A stretch of DNA of 29,005 nt from Lientehia sp934351765 (GCF_052118925.1 NZ_JBQKGG010000022.1:1-29005), one strand, 5' to 3'. Positions 1-7,600 are shown, counted from the first letter of the stretch. Notes: generated by a model from the sequence alone, not told the origin. Translations and numbers: made by a program.

Positions 1-40
1 CTTGGATAAAGCATTACGCGAGTAAACTCGCATATTTATT

Positions 41-101
41 GTGGCTCACTCCGTCTGGACAGGTGGCTCACGTTACACTGGACAGGCGGCTCTGCCGCAC
101 A
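41..101. mobile_element. Possible terminal repeats of an IS21-like insertion sequence
   Basis: Two direct repeats of 22-23 bp lie head to tail at 41-62 and 63-85, both with the form GTGGCTCAC...CTGGACAG. A partial third copy (GCGGCTC) starts at 86. A small inverted repeat, GCGGC then GCCGC, spans 86-98, and the block ends in CACA. Tandem repeats at an end that terminates in CA are typical of IS21-family elements, whose transposase binds several end repeats. No istA or istB coding sequence is visible, so the element would extend left of the window. The family assignment is an inference from repeat layout only. A perfect hairpin (GCGAG, loop TAAA, CTCGC) at 18-31 lies just outside. Confidence 0.33.
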
Positions 102-133
102 AGAATATTCAGATTATGCCGGAAAGCAAAAAT

Positions 134-310
134 TTACAAAGGCTTACAAAGCCCGAAAAACTAAGAAAAGCTAAGAAATGCGAGGTTATGCAACAATGAT
201 AAAAGTACTTTTCATTTGCCACGGCAATATACTAACCTTGATTAAAAATACTTGATTTTACAGTGTTTTGGGGATGTTACAGTAGATTTTTACCAACGAT
301 TTACCAAAGC
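134..310. repeat. Short tandem repeats, possible recombinase arm sites
   Basis: This gene-free stretch holds tandem short repeats. TTACAAAGGC is followed directly by TTACAAAGCC (134-153). CTAAGAAAAG is followed by CTAAGAAATG (161-180). TTACCAACGA and TTACCAAAGC lie at 290-299 and 301-310. TTACAGT occurs at 258 and 277. The common TTACnA core at one-helical-turn spacing resembles arm-type sites bound by tyrosine integrases at ICE ends. That role is inferred, since no integrase gene is in view. Otherwise 102-377 shows no ORF. Confidence 0.4.
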
Positions 311-377
311 TATTTGAGTAGGGGATAAACTACTCAGGATATGTAAAGTGAAGTATTATAATAGAGTCCTAGCAAAG

Positions 378-404
378 AAAATCCGCAATTTAGCGGATTT
401 TTTT
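378..404. terminator. Bidirectional intrinsic terminator at the repressor 3' end
   Basis: A 9-bp stem (AAAATCCGC, 378-386; GCGGATTTT, 393-401) closes a 6-base loop, and T-rich runs follow on both strands. The stop codon of the leftward repressor gene (390-392) lies inside the loop. The hairpin can therefore end the repressor transcript and also block rightward transcription from the flanking DNA. Confidence 0.7.
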
Positions 405-893
405 AATACATTCGTTAAATAAGAGCAATCTGTTAATCTTATCATCATAAAATTCTTTTTGCTGTTCAATCACAGCTTTATCATTATCCTCATAGGCAAT
501 TAAATCTATCTGTTGTTTACAATTTAGATAAGAACAAATAGCTTCATTTATTTGTGAATCTTCAAATGTCATGTGTATGCTGCTGGGGATGTAGTTGCCA
601 TCTTTATCCTTATCAGCAGATATTTTCAATGGAGATTGTTCGTTAAGCTTCATAACTAAAGAAAGAACATCACTAACAGTATTAATATCGTAATCAAGAA
701 ATACAGTTACGCTAATGCCAAGAGCTTCTGCTATTTTTTGAAGCTGATCTGGTTTTGGATTTCGTTCACCGCTTTCATATTTCTTTATGGTAGATAAATA
801 AATACCGGACTGTTTTGATAATTCGTCCTGTGTCATATCTTTTAATTTTCTATATTTTTGAATTTTACTTCCAATTGAATGTCTATTATCCAT
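390..893 (-). CDS. XRE-family (Cro/CI-like) transcriptional repressor
   Basis: This 167-residue protein has an N-terminal helix-turn-helix of the XRE type at about residues 9-62 (MTQDELSKQSGIYLSTIKKY, then a PxxxxLxKIAEALGI segment). The C-terminal 100 residues are acidic and unrecognised, probably for oligomerisation or signal sensing. The start is supported by a GAGGTG ribosome site (901-906) about 8 bases upstream on the minus strand. It is the only complete leftward gene and is divergent from everything downstream. Three copies of a CCACAAATGTGG-like site lie between it and the rightward operon. By analogy with CI-type and ICE immunity repressors it probably represses the rightward promoter and tunes its own. 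The binding specificity is inferred from this arrangement. Confidence 0.85.
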   Translation of the reverse strand: MDNRHSIGSKIQKYRKLKDMTQDELSKQSGIYLSTIKKYESGERNPKPDQLQKIAEALGISVTVFLDYDINTVSDVLSLVMKLNEQSPLKISADKDKDGNYIPSSIHMTFEDSQINEAICSYLNCKQQIDLIAYEDNDKAVIEQQKEFYDDKINRLLLFNECIKKIR

Positions 894-939
894 TAATAAT
901 CACCTCAAACAAATTGATATGAATATTTTAACACAGAGT

Positions 940-1027
940 TCACAAAAGTGGTACATTATTTTGAAAATATATTGACAACCACAAATGTGGACTATATAAT
1001 GAAAATACGAACAGACCACAAATGAGG
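940..1027. promoter_or_regulatory. Three-operator control region
   Basis: Three related sites occur: TCACAAAAGTGG (940-951), CCACAAATGTGG (979-990) and CCACAAATGAGG (1016-1027). Start-to-start spacings are 39 and 37 bp. The middle site has the clearest dyad (CCACA, AA, TGTGG) and fills the spacer between the -35 and -10 of the rightward promoter. The left site lies near the likely leftward repressor promoter, and the right site just past the rightward start. This matches a repressor that shuts off the right promoter and regulates its own gene. Confidence 0.65.
972..1000 (+). promoter_or_regulatory. Consensus sigma-A promoter for the rightward operon
   Basis: TTGACA (972-977) and TATAAT (995-1000) are both perfect consensus hexamers with an optimal 17-base spacer. 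This is the strongest promoter visible in the window, and the spacer contains the central operator. It probably starts the long rightward transcript at about 1007. Confidence 0.8.
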
Positions 1028-1182
1028 ACTAACATAAAAAGAATAGATATGTTGAAAATACTTCTTTTGGCGAAGTTCAAGGATTCAAAATTTTGCTATA
1101 TCATAATCCTGCGAGTTGCAAAGCAGCTCATACAATTGAATAACAATTACAGATATAGTGATAATTCCGGTTCAGATACCTG

Positions 1183-1215
1183 ATGGAAATCAAATATACT
1201 TGCGAAGAGTGCTGA
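1183..1215 (+). CDS. Micro-ORF 1, possible leader peptide
   Basis: This is a ten-codon frame, MEIKYTCEEC. No convincing ribosome site lies upstream, so translation is doubtful. Its stop overlaps the start of the ribosome site of the next micro-ORF. The CxxC-like ending (CEEC) faintly recalls the Cys-rich 99-residue protein encoded at 1465, so it could be a decayed fragment. Confidence 0.15.
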   Translation: MEIKYTCEEC

Positions 1216-1226
1216 AGGATTGAGAA

Positions 1227-1274
1227 ATGAAAGTGGAGCGAGTAAGGGTAGTCAATACTGTTGCGGAAGGATAA
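1227..1274 (+). CDS. Micro-ORF 2, possible leader peptide
   Basis: This 15-residue frame, MKVERVRVVNTVAEG, has a plausible ribosome site, GAAGGA (1214-1219), seven bases before its ATG. Its 3' end contains the ribosome site (GGAAGGA) of the next frame, so the two would be translationally coupled. No family is recognised. Confidence 0.3.
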   Translation: MKVERVRVVNTVAEG

Positions 1275-1280
1275 TAAACT

Positions 1281-1355
1281 ATGAAGGTGTTCAAAGGGAA
1301 CTTCCTGGCTCTCAAAAAGGCGGTAGAGAGGATAGCATTATTTAATTTAACTTAA
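1281..1355 (+). CDS. Micro-ORF 3, 24-residue basic peptide
   Basis: The frame starts at ATG 1281, with GGAAGGA (1265-1271) nine bases upstream, and ends at TAA 1353-1355. The product begins MKVFKGNFLALKKAVER and ends in a short hydrophobic tail (IALFNLT), giving a small cationic amphipathic peptide. It lies in the leader just before the hairpin at 1375. It may be a real small protein or a leader peptide whose translation shapes downstream folding. Confidence 0.35.
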   Translation: MKVFKGNFLALKKAVERIALFNLT

Positions 1356-1374
1356 TGCGTCGTAAACGCAGATG

Positions 1375-1441
1375 CGGCTTATCTGTAATTCCTATGTGTG
1401 CAGGCAAATGGGAAAAAAGCACACCTACATGGCATGAGCCG
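1375..1441 (+). ncRNA. Nested stem-loop ahead of the first structural gene
   Basis: The outer arms CGGCTTAT (1375-1382) and ATGAGCCG (1434-1441) pair over eight positions with one U-G wobble. An inner stem GTGTGC (1396-1401) with GCACAC (1419-1424) closes a 17-base purine-rich loop. The element ends 23 bases before the 1465 start, so it could influence initiation there. It is not followed by a T-run, so it is not a standard terminator. Confidence 0.4.
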
Positions 1442-1464
1442 TGTAGAAAGCAGGTAAGTAGTGA

Positions 1465-1764
1465 ATGGAATTAACTTTTAAAGGTGTGGATATAAGCACT
1501 GAGGAAAAGTTCGTCAGCTACATTAATTCACTGAATACAGCGATAATGAAGCAAAATGCCATGAATGAAATCAAGCAGGATTTATATGATGTTTCTTATT
1601 TGAAAAAGCGTTACCGAAAGATTGTAGCCAAAAATGAGAAAGCACTATTTATGGCAGACCACGAATGTTTGAAATGTGTTTATTTCCAAAGACTGGCACG
1701 AAAATGTCAGGCAAATTGTAAGTGCCCCTTAGAAGAATCTACAGAAGGAGGCGTATTTACATGA
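1465..1764 (+). CDS. Small Cys-rich hypothetical protein
   Basis: This 99-residue protein has no family I recognise. The first two thirds look helical and charged. The C-terminal third carries a cysteine cluster, C-x2-C-x10-C-x3-C-x-C preceded by a His (HECLKCVYF, then RKCQANCKC), which could bind zinc or an iron-sulphur cluster. The ribosome site is weak (AGGTAAG about 10 bases upstream), so the exact start is less certain than the frame. Its stop overlaps the next start as ATGA (1761-1764), indicating translational coupling. Its position as first gene after the main promoter suggests an early-expressed regulatory or accessory protein, but no function can be assigned. Confidence 0.6.
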   Translation: MELTFKGVDISTEEKFVSYINSLNTAIMKQNAMNEIKQDLYDVSYLKKRYRKIVAKNEKALFMADHECLKCVYFQRLARKCQANCKCPLEESTEGGVFT

Positions 1765-1955
1765 AGCTATGCTGGATTGTTGTGTTGGTCGGAATAAGTA
1801 TCATCCTGGTTTTTCTATATTCATTAGTTGCAATGTCGTCCAGATCAGAGAGGTTTATTGAGCAGCTTATGGAAGAGGAAGGGAGAAAAGGTACAGATGA
1901 GCAGGATATGGAAGCAATTATTACGGAAGGGAAGGAGAGACAGGAACATGAATAA
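1761..1955 (+). CDS. Small single-pass membrane protein
   Basis: This 64-residue protein has one strong N-terminal membrane segment (about residues 3-25, IVVLVGISIILVFLYSLVAM), followed by a highly charged, Glu-rich tail (FIEQLMEEEGRKGTDEQD). An upstream ATG in frame exists at 1722. The start at 1761 is preferred because GGAGGCG lies just before it and it overlaps the upstream stop by ATGA. The 3' end overlaps the parM-like start by eight bases. No family is recognised. Topology suggests an N-terminal anchor with a cytoplasmic tail. Confidence 0.6.
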   Translation: MKLCWIVVLVGISIILVFLYSLVAMSSRSERFIEQLMEEEGRKGTDEQDMEAIITEGKERQEHE

Positions 1956-2868
1956 CAAGTTAGAAGTAATCGGCATTGATCATGGCTGGTCAATGATGAA
2001 AACAATCTCTCAGGTATTTGTCACAGGTGTTAAGGAGATTACAACAACTCCAGCACTTTTCGGTGATGTACTCGAGTATGAAGGAAAGTTCTATAAGGTT
2101 GGAACTGTGAGACAGGAGGTAAAGGACACGAAGGTCGAAGATGGCAGCTTTTATCTTCTCACACTTGCGGCAGTAGCTAAGGAACTTAAAAGAAGAGGTC
2201 TTGCAGAGGCAAAGGTATTCCTTGCCGTAGGACTACCACTTACAAGGTTTGGAGCAGAGAAGAATGATTTTATCAAGTACCTGACAAAGAATAAGCGTGT
2301 AAGCTTCAAATATGAGAATGAGCCGTATTATATTGAAATTGATGATGTGGCAGTATTCCCTCAGTGTTATGCAGCAGTAGTGGACAAGATTCCTACAATG
2401 GCAAAGAAAACGCTGATAGTAGATATCGGTAGCTGGACAATCGACATTATGCCGGTAATCAACAAGTCACCGGATGAATCAAAGTGTGTGACGATACCAA
2501 AAGGTCTTATTACCTGTATGCGTTCTATCAATGAGCAGTGTGTAAGACAACTTAACGGAGAGGTAGACGAGTCAGAGATACAGAACATCATGCGATATGG
2601 CAGGTCAGATATTGATGATGAATACTTTGCCATTATCAAGGCAGAGATAGAGGATTTTGTTGATAAGGTATATAACTCAATCCGTGAGTTTGGGTATAAC
2701 TTAAAGACTACACCGATTGTATTTGTCGGTGGCGGGGCAGTTGTGATGAAGAATTTTGGTAGTCATGATGCTAAGAACATTTCCTATAACCTTGATGTAA
2801 AGGCAAATGCAAGAGGATATGAGCAGCTTGCCACAATGGGACTTAAAAGCACTAAGCGATTATCATAA
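1948..2868 (+). CDS. parM: ParM/StbA-like actin-family segregation ATPase
   Basis: This 306-residue protein has the actin/Hsp70 fold signatures. The first phosphate motif is IGIDHGWSMMKT (residues about 8-19), the second is LIVDIGSWTIDIM (about 155-167), and the adenosine motif is VFVGGGAVVM near residue 260. ParM polymerises with ATP and pushes plasmid copies apart when capped by its RHH adaptor. The start at 1948 is chosen over an in-frame ATG at 1828 because AAGGAGAG lies just upstream and the actin motif then sits at the usual N-terminal distance. An RHH-type gene follows, as in parMR operons. On ICEs such modules are thought to stabilise the excised circle. Confidence 0.85.
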   Translation: MNNKLEVIGIDHGWSMMKTISQVFVTGVKEITTTPALFGDVLEYEGKFYKVGTVRQEVKDTKVEDGSFYLLTLAAVAKELKRRGLAEAKVFLAVGLPLTRFGAEKNDFIKYLTKNKRVSFKYENEPYYIEIDDVAVFPQCYAAVVDKIPTMAKKTLIVDIGSWTIDIMPVINKSPDESKCVTIPKGLITCMRSINEQCVRQLNGEVDESEIQNIMRYGRSDIDDEYFAIIKAEIEDFVDKVYNSIREFGYNLKTTPIVFVGGGAVVMKNFGSHDAKNISYNLDVKANARGYEQLATMGLKSTKRLS

Positions 2869-2879
2869 GGAGGCAGATG

Positions 2880-3326
2880 ATGGGAAGAAGACTTGAATAT
2901 GAAGTAAAAACTTCTGTCCGCCTCAACATGAGCAATCCTCAGCATGTGAAAATCAATGATGTGATTCAGAACCTTGATCCGAAGATTTTCAAATCTAAGA
3001 ACCAGTTCATTATAGATGCGATTCAGTTCTACATTGATAATTATGGAAAAGAAACTTTTGTTATCAAGAAGAAGGAAAAAGAGAGGGCTGAATATATCCG
3101 GTCAGAAGATATTGATGACATTAAGGAAGAAGTCATTGAAGCAGCAACCAATGAGGCTAGGAAAGAGGTCATAAGGCTGTTAGGCGGAGTGATATCCGGA
3201 ATGAATGTTGGTCAGCCGGTAATAATGCAGGTAGCCAATAGTGAAGCACAAGAACCTACAGAAGATGTTATGGACGATGCAGATGTTGCAGGACTTGCAA
3301 TGGGATGGATGTCGAAAGGAGACTGA
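2880..3326 (+). CDS. ParR-like ribbon-helix-helix partner of ParM
   Basis: The protein has 148 residues from ATG 2880. An ATG at 2877 is also possible, but leaves only three bases to the GGAGG site. Residues about 5-52 have the pattern of a short strand (VKTSVRLNM) followed by two helices (DPKIFKSKNQFIIDAIQFYI), as in RHH DNA-binding proteins. The C-terminal half is charged and acidic and could bind the ParM filament. Location right after parM is the main reason for the ParR assignment, because ParR sequences diverge strongly. The centromere-like repeats it would bind are not obvious upstream of parM. Confidence 0.6.
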   Translation: MGRRLEYEVKTSVRLNMSNPQHVKINDVIQNLDPKIFKSKNQFIIDAIQFYIDNYGKETFVIKKKEKERAEYIRSEDIDDIKEEVIEAATNEARKEVIRLLGGVISGMNVGQPVIMQVANSEAQEPTEDVMDDADVAGLAMGWMSKGD

Positions 3327-3331
3327 TTATT

Positions 3332-3505
3332 ATGAGAAGAGTTATGGGAGCCGTAGGAACAGTAATTTTAGAGATACTCAAGTGGATATTAAGGATAATT
3401 CTTGGAGCGTTGAAGCTGGTCTTAGGACTTGCCAGAATAATTCTTCTTCTATTCGCTATGGTGGCAAGGATATTTCTTTCATTCGTAAGAATGGGCACAT
3501 TCTGA
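3332..3505 (+). CDS. Small, highly hydrophobic cationic membrane protein
   Basis: This 57-residue protein consists almost entirely of Ile, Leu, Val and Ala with evenly spaced Arg, Lys and one Glu (for example ILKWILRIILGALKLVLG), ending in SFVRMGTF. The start at 3332 has AAAGGAG about ten bases upstream. An earlier in-frame ATG at 3305 overlaps the ParR-like gene and lacks a site. Periodic positive charges suggest one or two amphipathic or membrane-embedded helices. Size and composition resemble type I toxin or membrane-remodelling peptides, but no family is recognised and no antitoxin RNA is evident. Confidence 0.55.
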   Translation: MRRVMGAVGTVILEILKWILRIILGALKLVLGLARIILLLFAMVARIFLSFVRMGTF

Positions 3506-3519
3506 GAGGAGGTGAGCGT

Positions 3520-3603
3520 ATGCAGGTAAAGGGTTTATTCTTAAATTATAAGAAAAACAGAAGACTTATGCAGTATTTCTTTAAAATAAGAGAGCTGGTA
3601 TAA
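3520..3603 (+). CDS. 27-residue basic peptide
   Basis: The frame has an excellent ribosome site (GAGGAGGTGAG, 3505-3515) five bases before ATG 3520. It ends TAATGA and is followed at once by another ribosome site for the next micro-ORF. The peptide (MQVKGLFLNYKKNRRLMQYF then KIRELV) is strongly basic with scattered aromatic residues. The quality of the translation signal is the main reason to call it. Confidence 0.45.
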   Translation: MQVKGLFLNYKKNRRLMQYFFKIRELV

Positions 3604-3618
3604 TGAAAGGAGTTTAAG

Positions 3619-3666
3619 ATGCAAAGAATACGGGACAGTCCTATGTGTCCCGTGCATTACAGATAA
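3619..3666 (+). CDS. 15-residue leader peptide over a hairpin
   Basis: MQRIRDSPMCPVHYR is preceded by AAAGGAG (3606-3612) at ideal spacing. Its codons contain a perfect hairpin, CGGGACA (3631-3637) with TGTCCCG (3646-3652). A translating ribosome would melt this hairpin. It lies just before the structured leader of the lipoprotein gene, so it may be a regulatory leader peptide rather than a functional protein. Confidence 0.35.
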   Translation: MQRIRDSPMCPVHYR

Positions 3667-3670
3667 ATAG

Positions 3671-3735
3671 TTCACCGCAAGGGTGGATGGCACGGAACAC
3701 GAAGCCCGTCCCTCTTGCGGAGAAGGGATGGGTGA
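3671..3735 (+). promoter_or_regulatory. Structured leader of the lipoprotein gene, possible pseudoknot
   Basis: CCGCAAG (3675-3681) pairs with CTTGCGG (3714-3720). CCCGTCCC (3705-3712) can pair with GGGATGGG (3725-3732) with one G-U. The two helices cross, giving H-type pseudoknot geometry, and the second helix covers the purine-rich ribosome-site region before ATG 3741. The motifs ACCGCAAGG, GGAACAC and GCCCG recur in the same order in the leader of the virB4 gene (24294-24345). This could be a translational switch. Known riboswitch consensus sequences were not recognised. Confidence 0.45.
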
Positions 3736-3740
3736 TTACT

Positions 3741-4529
3741 ATGAAGAAGATAAGTATTATCTTATTATCCGCAGTACTGGTCTTTTCAATGGCTGCCTGT
3801 AATGGTGGTAAGGAAAAGGCTGATAATCAGACAGAGAAACCGACGGAAAGCGTAAAGCCAACTGAAGAAGTAGCAATGGCAACGGAAACTGTCACAGAGG
3901 TCACAACCGAAGCTGGAAGTGAAGAGACAGAGAAAGATATTGCCGAGGCTAAAGAATCAGAAGAGAACACTGATAAGGAAGATAACCGGTCCGTTGATAA
4001 TGAAACTGCTTCAAAGCAGGAAGAAAAGTCAGAGCAGAATGACGAGTCGGAACAAAAAGCTCCTGCAAGTGGTAATAAGGAAGCTGGTGGAAATCAGAGT
4101 AATGCAGGTAATGGTGGTCAGACTACAGACAGTCCGAAAGACAATGTGAGCAATCCACAGCCTGCATCCGTGGCATACAGTCCACAGAATGTTGTGTCAC
4201 TTGCAACAGCAAAGTGTCAGGCAGGAGGGATGATTACCACACAGCAGAATTTACAGAACCATTTGAATGACGGCAGTATCACGCAGGAAGAGTACAATGA
4301 GTATTATCCTTACGATGGTATGGAAGGCTCTTATTATAGTGTGTTTGTAGAGACAGACCTCAACAAAGCAAGTACCATTGATGGACAGCGGTTATCATCT
4401 GAGGATACAATCGCAGAATATATTGCAAGTATGTTACTTTTGGAAACAGATCCGGTATTCTACATCAGTTATGATGGAGTTTACACGACAGGCGGCACAG
4501 ACTATTACGAGTTTCGATGTCACAGATAA
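3741..4529 (+). CDS. Acidic surface lipoprotein with low-complexity linker
   Basis: This 262-residue protein has a clear type II signal peptide and lipobox (MKKISIILLSAVLVFSMAAC, Cys at residue 20). Lipidation would tether it to the outer face of the membrane. Residues about 25-150 form a Glu/Thr/Lys/Asn-rich disordered linker. The last 110 residues look folded (NVVSLATAKCQAGG onward, ending YEFRCHR), with two cysteines that could pair. The frame extends upstream, but the lipoprotein start fixes ATG 3741. Location just before a giant wall adhesin suggests a role at the cell surface during mating contact. The C-terminal domain is not recognised. Confidence 0.75.
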   Translation: MKKISIILLSAVLVFSMAACNGGKEKADNQTEKPTESVKPTEEVAMATETVTEVTTEAGSEETEKDIAEAKESEENTDKEDNRSVDNETASKQEEKSEQNDESEQKAPASGNKEAGGNQSNAGNGGQTTDSPKDNVSNPQPASVAYSPQNVVSLATAKCQAGGMITTQQNLQNHLNDGSITQEEYNEYYPYDGMEGSYYSVFVETDLNKASTIDGQRLSSEDTIAEYIASMLLLETDPVFYISYDGVYTTGGTDYYEFRCHR

Positions 4530-4553
4530 ATAAAAACGAATAGAAGCAGAAGG

Positions 4554-4593
4554 AAGAAAGATGTAAGCCATAAACTTATGTCTTTCTTTTTTT
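4554..4593 (+). terminator. Intrinsic terminator/attenuator, shared-core copy 1
   Basis: A 14-bp stem (4554-4567 with 4575-4588) closes a seven-base loop CCATAAA and is followed by a seven-T run (4587-4593). The apical part ATGTAAG, loop, CTTATG includes two wobble pairs (U-G and G-U). Both are preserved in the terminator at 10011, whose lower stem is entirely different. The hairpin lies between the lipoprotein stop and the ribosome site of the adhesin gene, so it should reduce or condition adhesin expression. Confidence 0.75.
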
Positions 4594-4620
4594 ATGCGTA
4601 AATTAAGGAGGAAAGAGCAC

Positions 4621-7600
4621 ATGAAACAGAAACTAAAGCGTTTTATGGCAGGATTTATGGCTATGCTCACACTGGTTGGAACACTCTTTGCGAATGGTAC
4701 AACAGCATTTGCAGCCAGTCCGCAGGCAAATATTGCGTTCTGGAATGCGTCAGTCAAAAATTCCGGAGAAGTAAGTGAGCTGAAGCCCGGATATAATCAT
4801 GGCAAGATTCTGTATTCAATTCTTGACGGAAATTCTGCATATTGTATGAATTTCGGATTAAGAGCAGATGGCGGTCAGCTTATGAACAGCTACGATGATG
4901 CGAGCACATCAATGTCAGCACAGCAGAGAAAACTTTTAAGTTACTGCCTTTATTATGGGTTTAACAGTACACAAAAGGCGGCACCAAGCAACAGTCAGTG
5001 CGATGAGTATATCGCAACTCAGGCAATGGTATGGGTTATTGTAGCAGATATCTTTGGAACCGGAAGTGGTGATTCGGCAGCAAGAAAGCTCTGTAACACA
5101 GCACCAAGTCCTGATTCTTCATACAGCTATTATGAGAGACTCAGGGACAATATCAGCAGCTCCTACAATGCAACACTTCCAAGTTTTGCATCACGCAGAA
5201 CCAGTGAGGCACCAACTTATGAATTAAAGTGGAATGAGGGAAGTCAGAGATTTGAAACAACATTATCTGACAGCAATGGTGTTTTATCGGATTTTGATTT
5301 TGGCATCAGCGGATATTCTGTTGATAAGAATGGCAACAGTATTACAATCTCTTCAACGAGCGTGAATACTACAGCTACAACAGGAACATTCACATCCAAT
5401 GCTGGCAAGATTGAGACAACATCAAGCTGTGTATTCTGGCTTACAGGAAAGAGCGGATATCAGGAGTTTATTTCTGAAAGACCGACAGCAGATCCTATCA
5501 AAGCATATATCAAGGTCAAGACAGAGAATATCGGATATGGTGAGCTTACAAAGATAGATGAGTCAAGCGGAGTGAAGCTTTCCGGTGCAGTTTATGGAAT
5601 CTATTCTGACAGCGGATGCACAAACAGAGTACAGACCATGACAACAGATGGAAACGGATATGCAAAGTCAGCTGCACTTGTTGCAGGCACTTATTATGTA
5701 AAAGAGATTACCGCTCCAAAGGGATATGTCCTTTCAGGTAAGGTTCATACACTTACTGTAAAAGCAGGACAGACAACAGGAATCTCTGCAACAGATAAAG
5801 AGCAGCTTGGAGCAATCACAATCTATAAAGAGGGTGAGGTGCTTAGCTCATGGAATGGAAGCAATTTCACTTATGAGAAAAAGAAGCTTTCTGGAGCAGC
5901 ATTCAAGGTAACTGCAGGAGCAGATATCTACAAGGCAGATGGTACAAAGGTGTATAGTGCTGGCGATGTAGTGGCAGAAAGCCTTACAACAGGAACTGAC
6001 GGACAGGTGGTATTATCTGACCTTCATCTTGGAACTTATGTGGTTACAGAGATTAAGAGCATTGACGGATATACAATCAATACCACACCTCAGACAGTAG
6101 CAGTTGAGTATAAGGACCAGACTGTGACAGTACAGTATGAATCAACTACGATTGAGAATACAAGACAGAAAGCGGATGTATCTGTCGTAAAGAAGGACTC
6201 TGACACAGAGAATCCTCTTGATGGCGGCAAGTACACACTTTATGCCGGAAATGACATCAAAAACTATGCCGGACAGGTTATTGTGACAAAGGGTACAGCT
6301 CTTGAGACAGTAACTACAGGTGAGGACGGAAAGGCAAGCTACAGCGTGGATCTGCCAATCTCTAACGGATATTATGTCTCAGAGACACAGGCACCATATG
6401 CGTATATCAGAAACAGTAAAGATGTTTACAGCTTCAATTTCAATGTATTACCTGAAACACAGGCAAAGGCATCATTCAGTCACACATTTGTAAATGACAG
6501 AACCACAGCAAAGATTCATATCTACAAGGTAGACAAGGAATCAGGCAAGGCAGTAGCCCAGGGAGATGCAAGCCTTGAAGGTGCAGTTTATGGTCTTTAT
6601 GCGAGAAACGATATCGTGCATCCGGACGGAGCAACAGGTGTTGTTTTCAAAGCAGGAGACTTGGTTGCAACTCTTACAACAGATAAGACTGGCGAGGCAG
6701 AGGTTAATAACCTTTATCTCGGAAACTATTATGTGAAAGAAATCACACCATCAGAAGGATATCTTTTAGATGAAGAAGAGCATGATGTAGTATGCGACTA
6801 CGAGGGCGACTTAGTAGCAGAGGTATCAAGAAGCACAACCTCAGCAGAGCAGGTCATCAAGCAGCCATTCCAGCTTATCAAGGTATCTGACAATGGCGAT
6901 GATACTGAAGCAGGACTGCTTGCAGGTGCAGAGTTCACAGCTTATTTGAAATCATCTTTACCTGTAAAGGCAGATGGAAGTTATGACTTTGATAAGGCAA
7001 CTCCGGTAGTAATCGGGGAAAACGGAGCAACAACAATCACATCCGATGATAAGGGACATGCAGTTTCCATTGCAATTCCTTATGGAATCTATGTGGTAGT
7101 TGAGTCAAAGACTCCGCATAACATGAAGACAATCAAGCCATTTGAGGTAAAAATCAGCGAGAATCATCCTGACAAGCCTCAGACATGGAGAGTATTTCTT
7201 GACAGGGAATTTACTGCAAAGCTTCGTGTAATCAAGAAGGATTCCGATACAAAGCAGACAGTACTTGTACCAAATGCAGAGTTTAAGATCTTCAATATTG
7301 ATAAGAACGAATATGTGAAGCAGTACACAACTTATCCGTCAAAGGTAGAACATACTTCATTCTTTACTGATGAGGACGGAGATTTAATCTTACCGGAAGC
7401 ACTGAAAATCGGTAACTACCGCATTGAGGAAGTGTCTGCACCATTTGGCTATGTTGTAAATGATAAGTATGTCAACATCTCTGTTGATACTGATACGGCA
7501 TTTGAGACAGATGGTGATACAAATGATGCAATCATTACTGTGGAATATTCCGATGCCCCTGCAGTAGGAGAGCTGACTGTAGAAAAGAAGGGAGAGGTAC

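Larger units (their letters stand above)
1031..1464 (+). promoter_or_regulatory. Long structured 5' leader with micro-ORFs
   Basis: No gene longer than 25 codons fits between the promoter and the first clear gene. RNA hairpins visible by eye are CTTC/GAAG near 1061-1075, AGGATT/AATCCT (1080-1085 with 1105-1110) and GAGTTGC/GCAGCTC with an AAA loop (1113-1129). The nested element at 1375-1441 is listed separately. Three consecutive short frames (from 1183, 1227 and 1281) lie between the hairpins. Long leaders of transfer operons in Gram-positive elements can carry antitermination or attenuation signals. Whether this one does is inference. Confidence 0.45.

Noticed and set aside
1031..1464. Group II intron or known riboswitch in the leader
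   Set aside because: No intron-encoded protein, GUGYG boundary or domain V-like hairpin is present, and I recognise no riboswitch consensus. The visible structure is limited to short hairpins.
1757..2005. Minus-strand ORF of 82 codons over the membrane-protein and parM start
   Set aside because: It is Ser/Cys-rich with no ribosome site and is antisense to well-supported overlapping genes.
3305..3331. Longer start (3305) for the 57-residue membrane protein
   Set aside because: It would overlap the ParR-like gene without a ribosome site and add a charged N-terminus ahead of the membrane helix. ATG 3332 has AAAGGAG upstream.
4594..4620. Upstream ATG starts for the adhesin (4594) and for the 10073 gene (10028)
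   Set aside because: Both ATGs lie within terminator hairpins or their T-tails and lack ribosome sites. The downstream starts have AAGGAGG at good spacing and, for the adhesin, a proper signal peptide.
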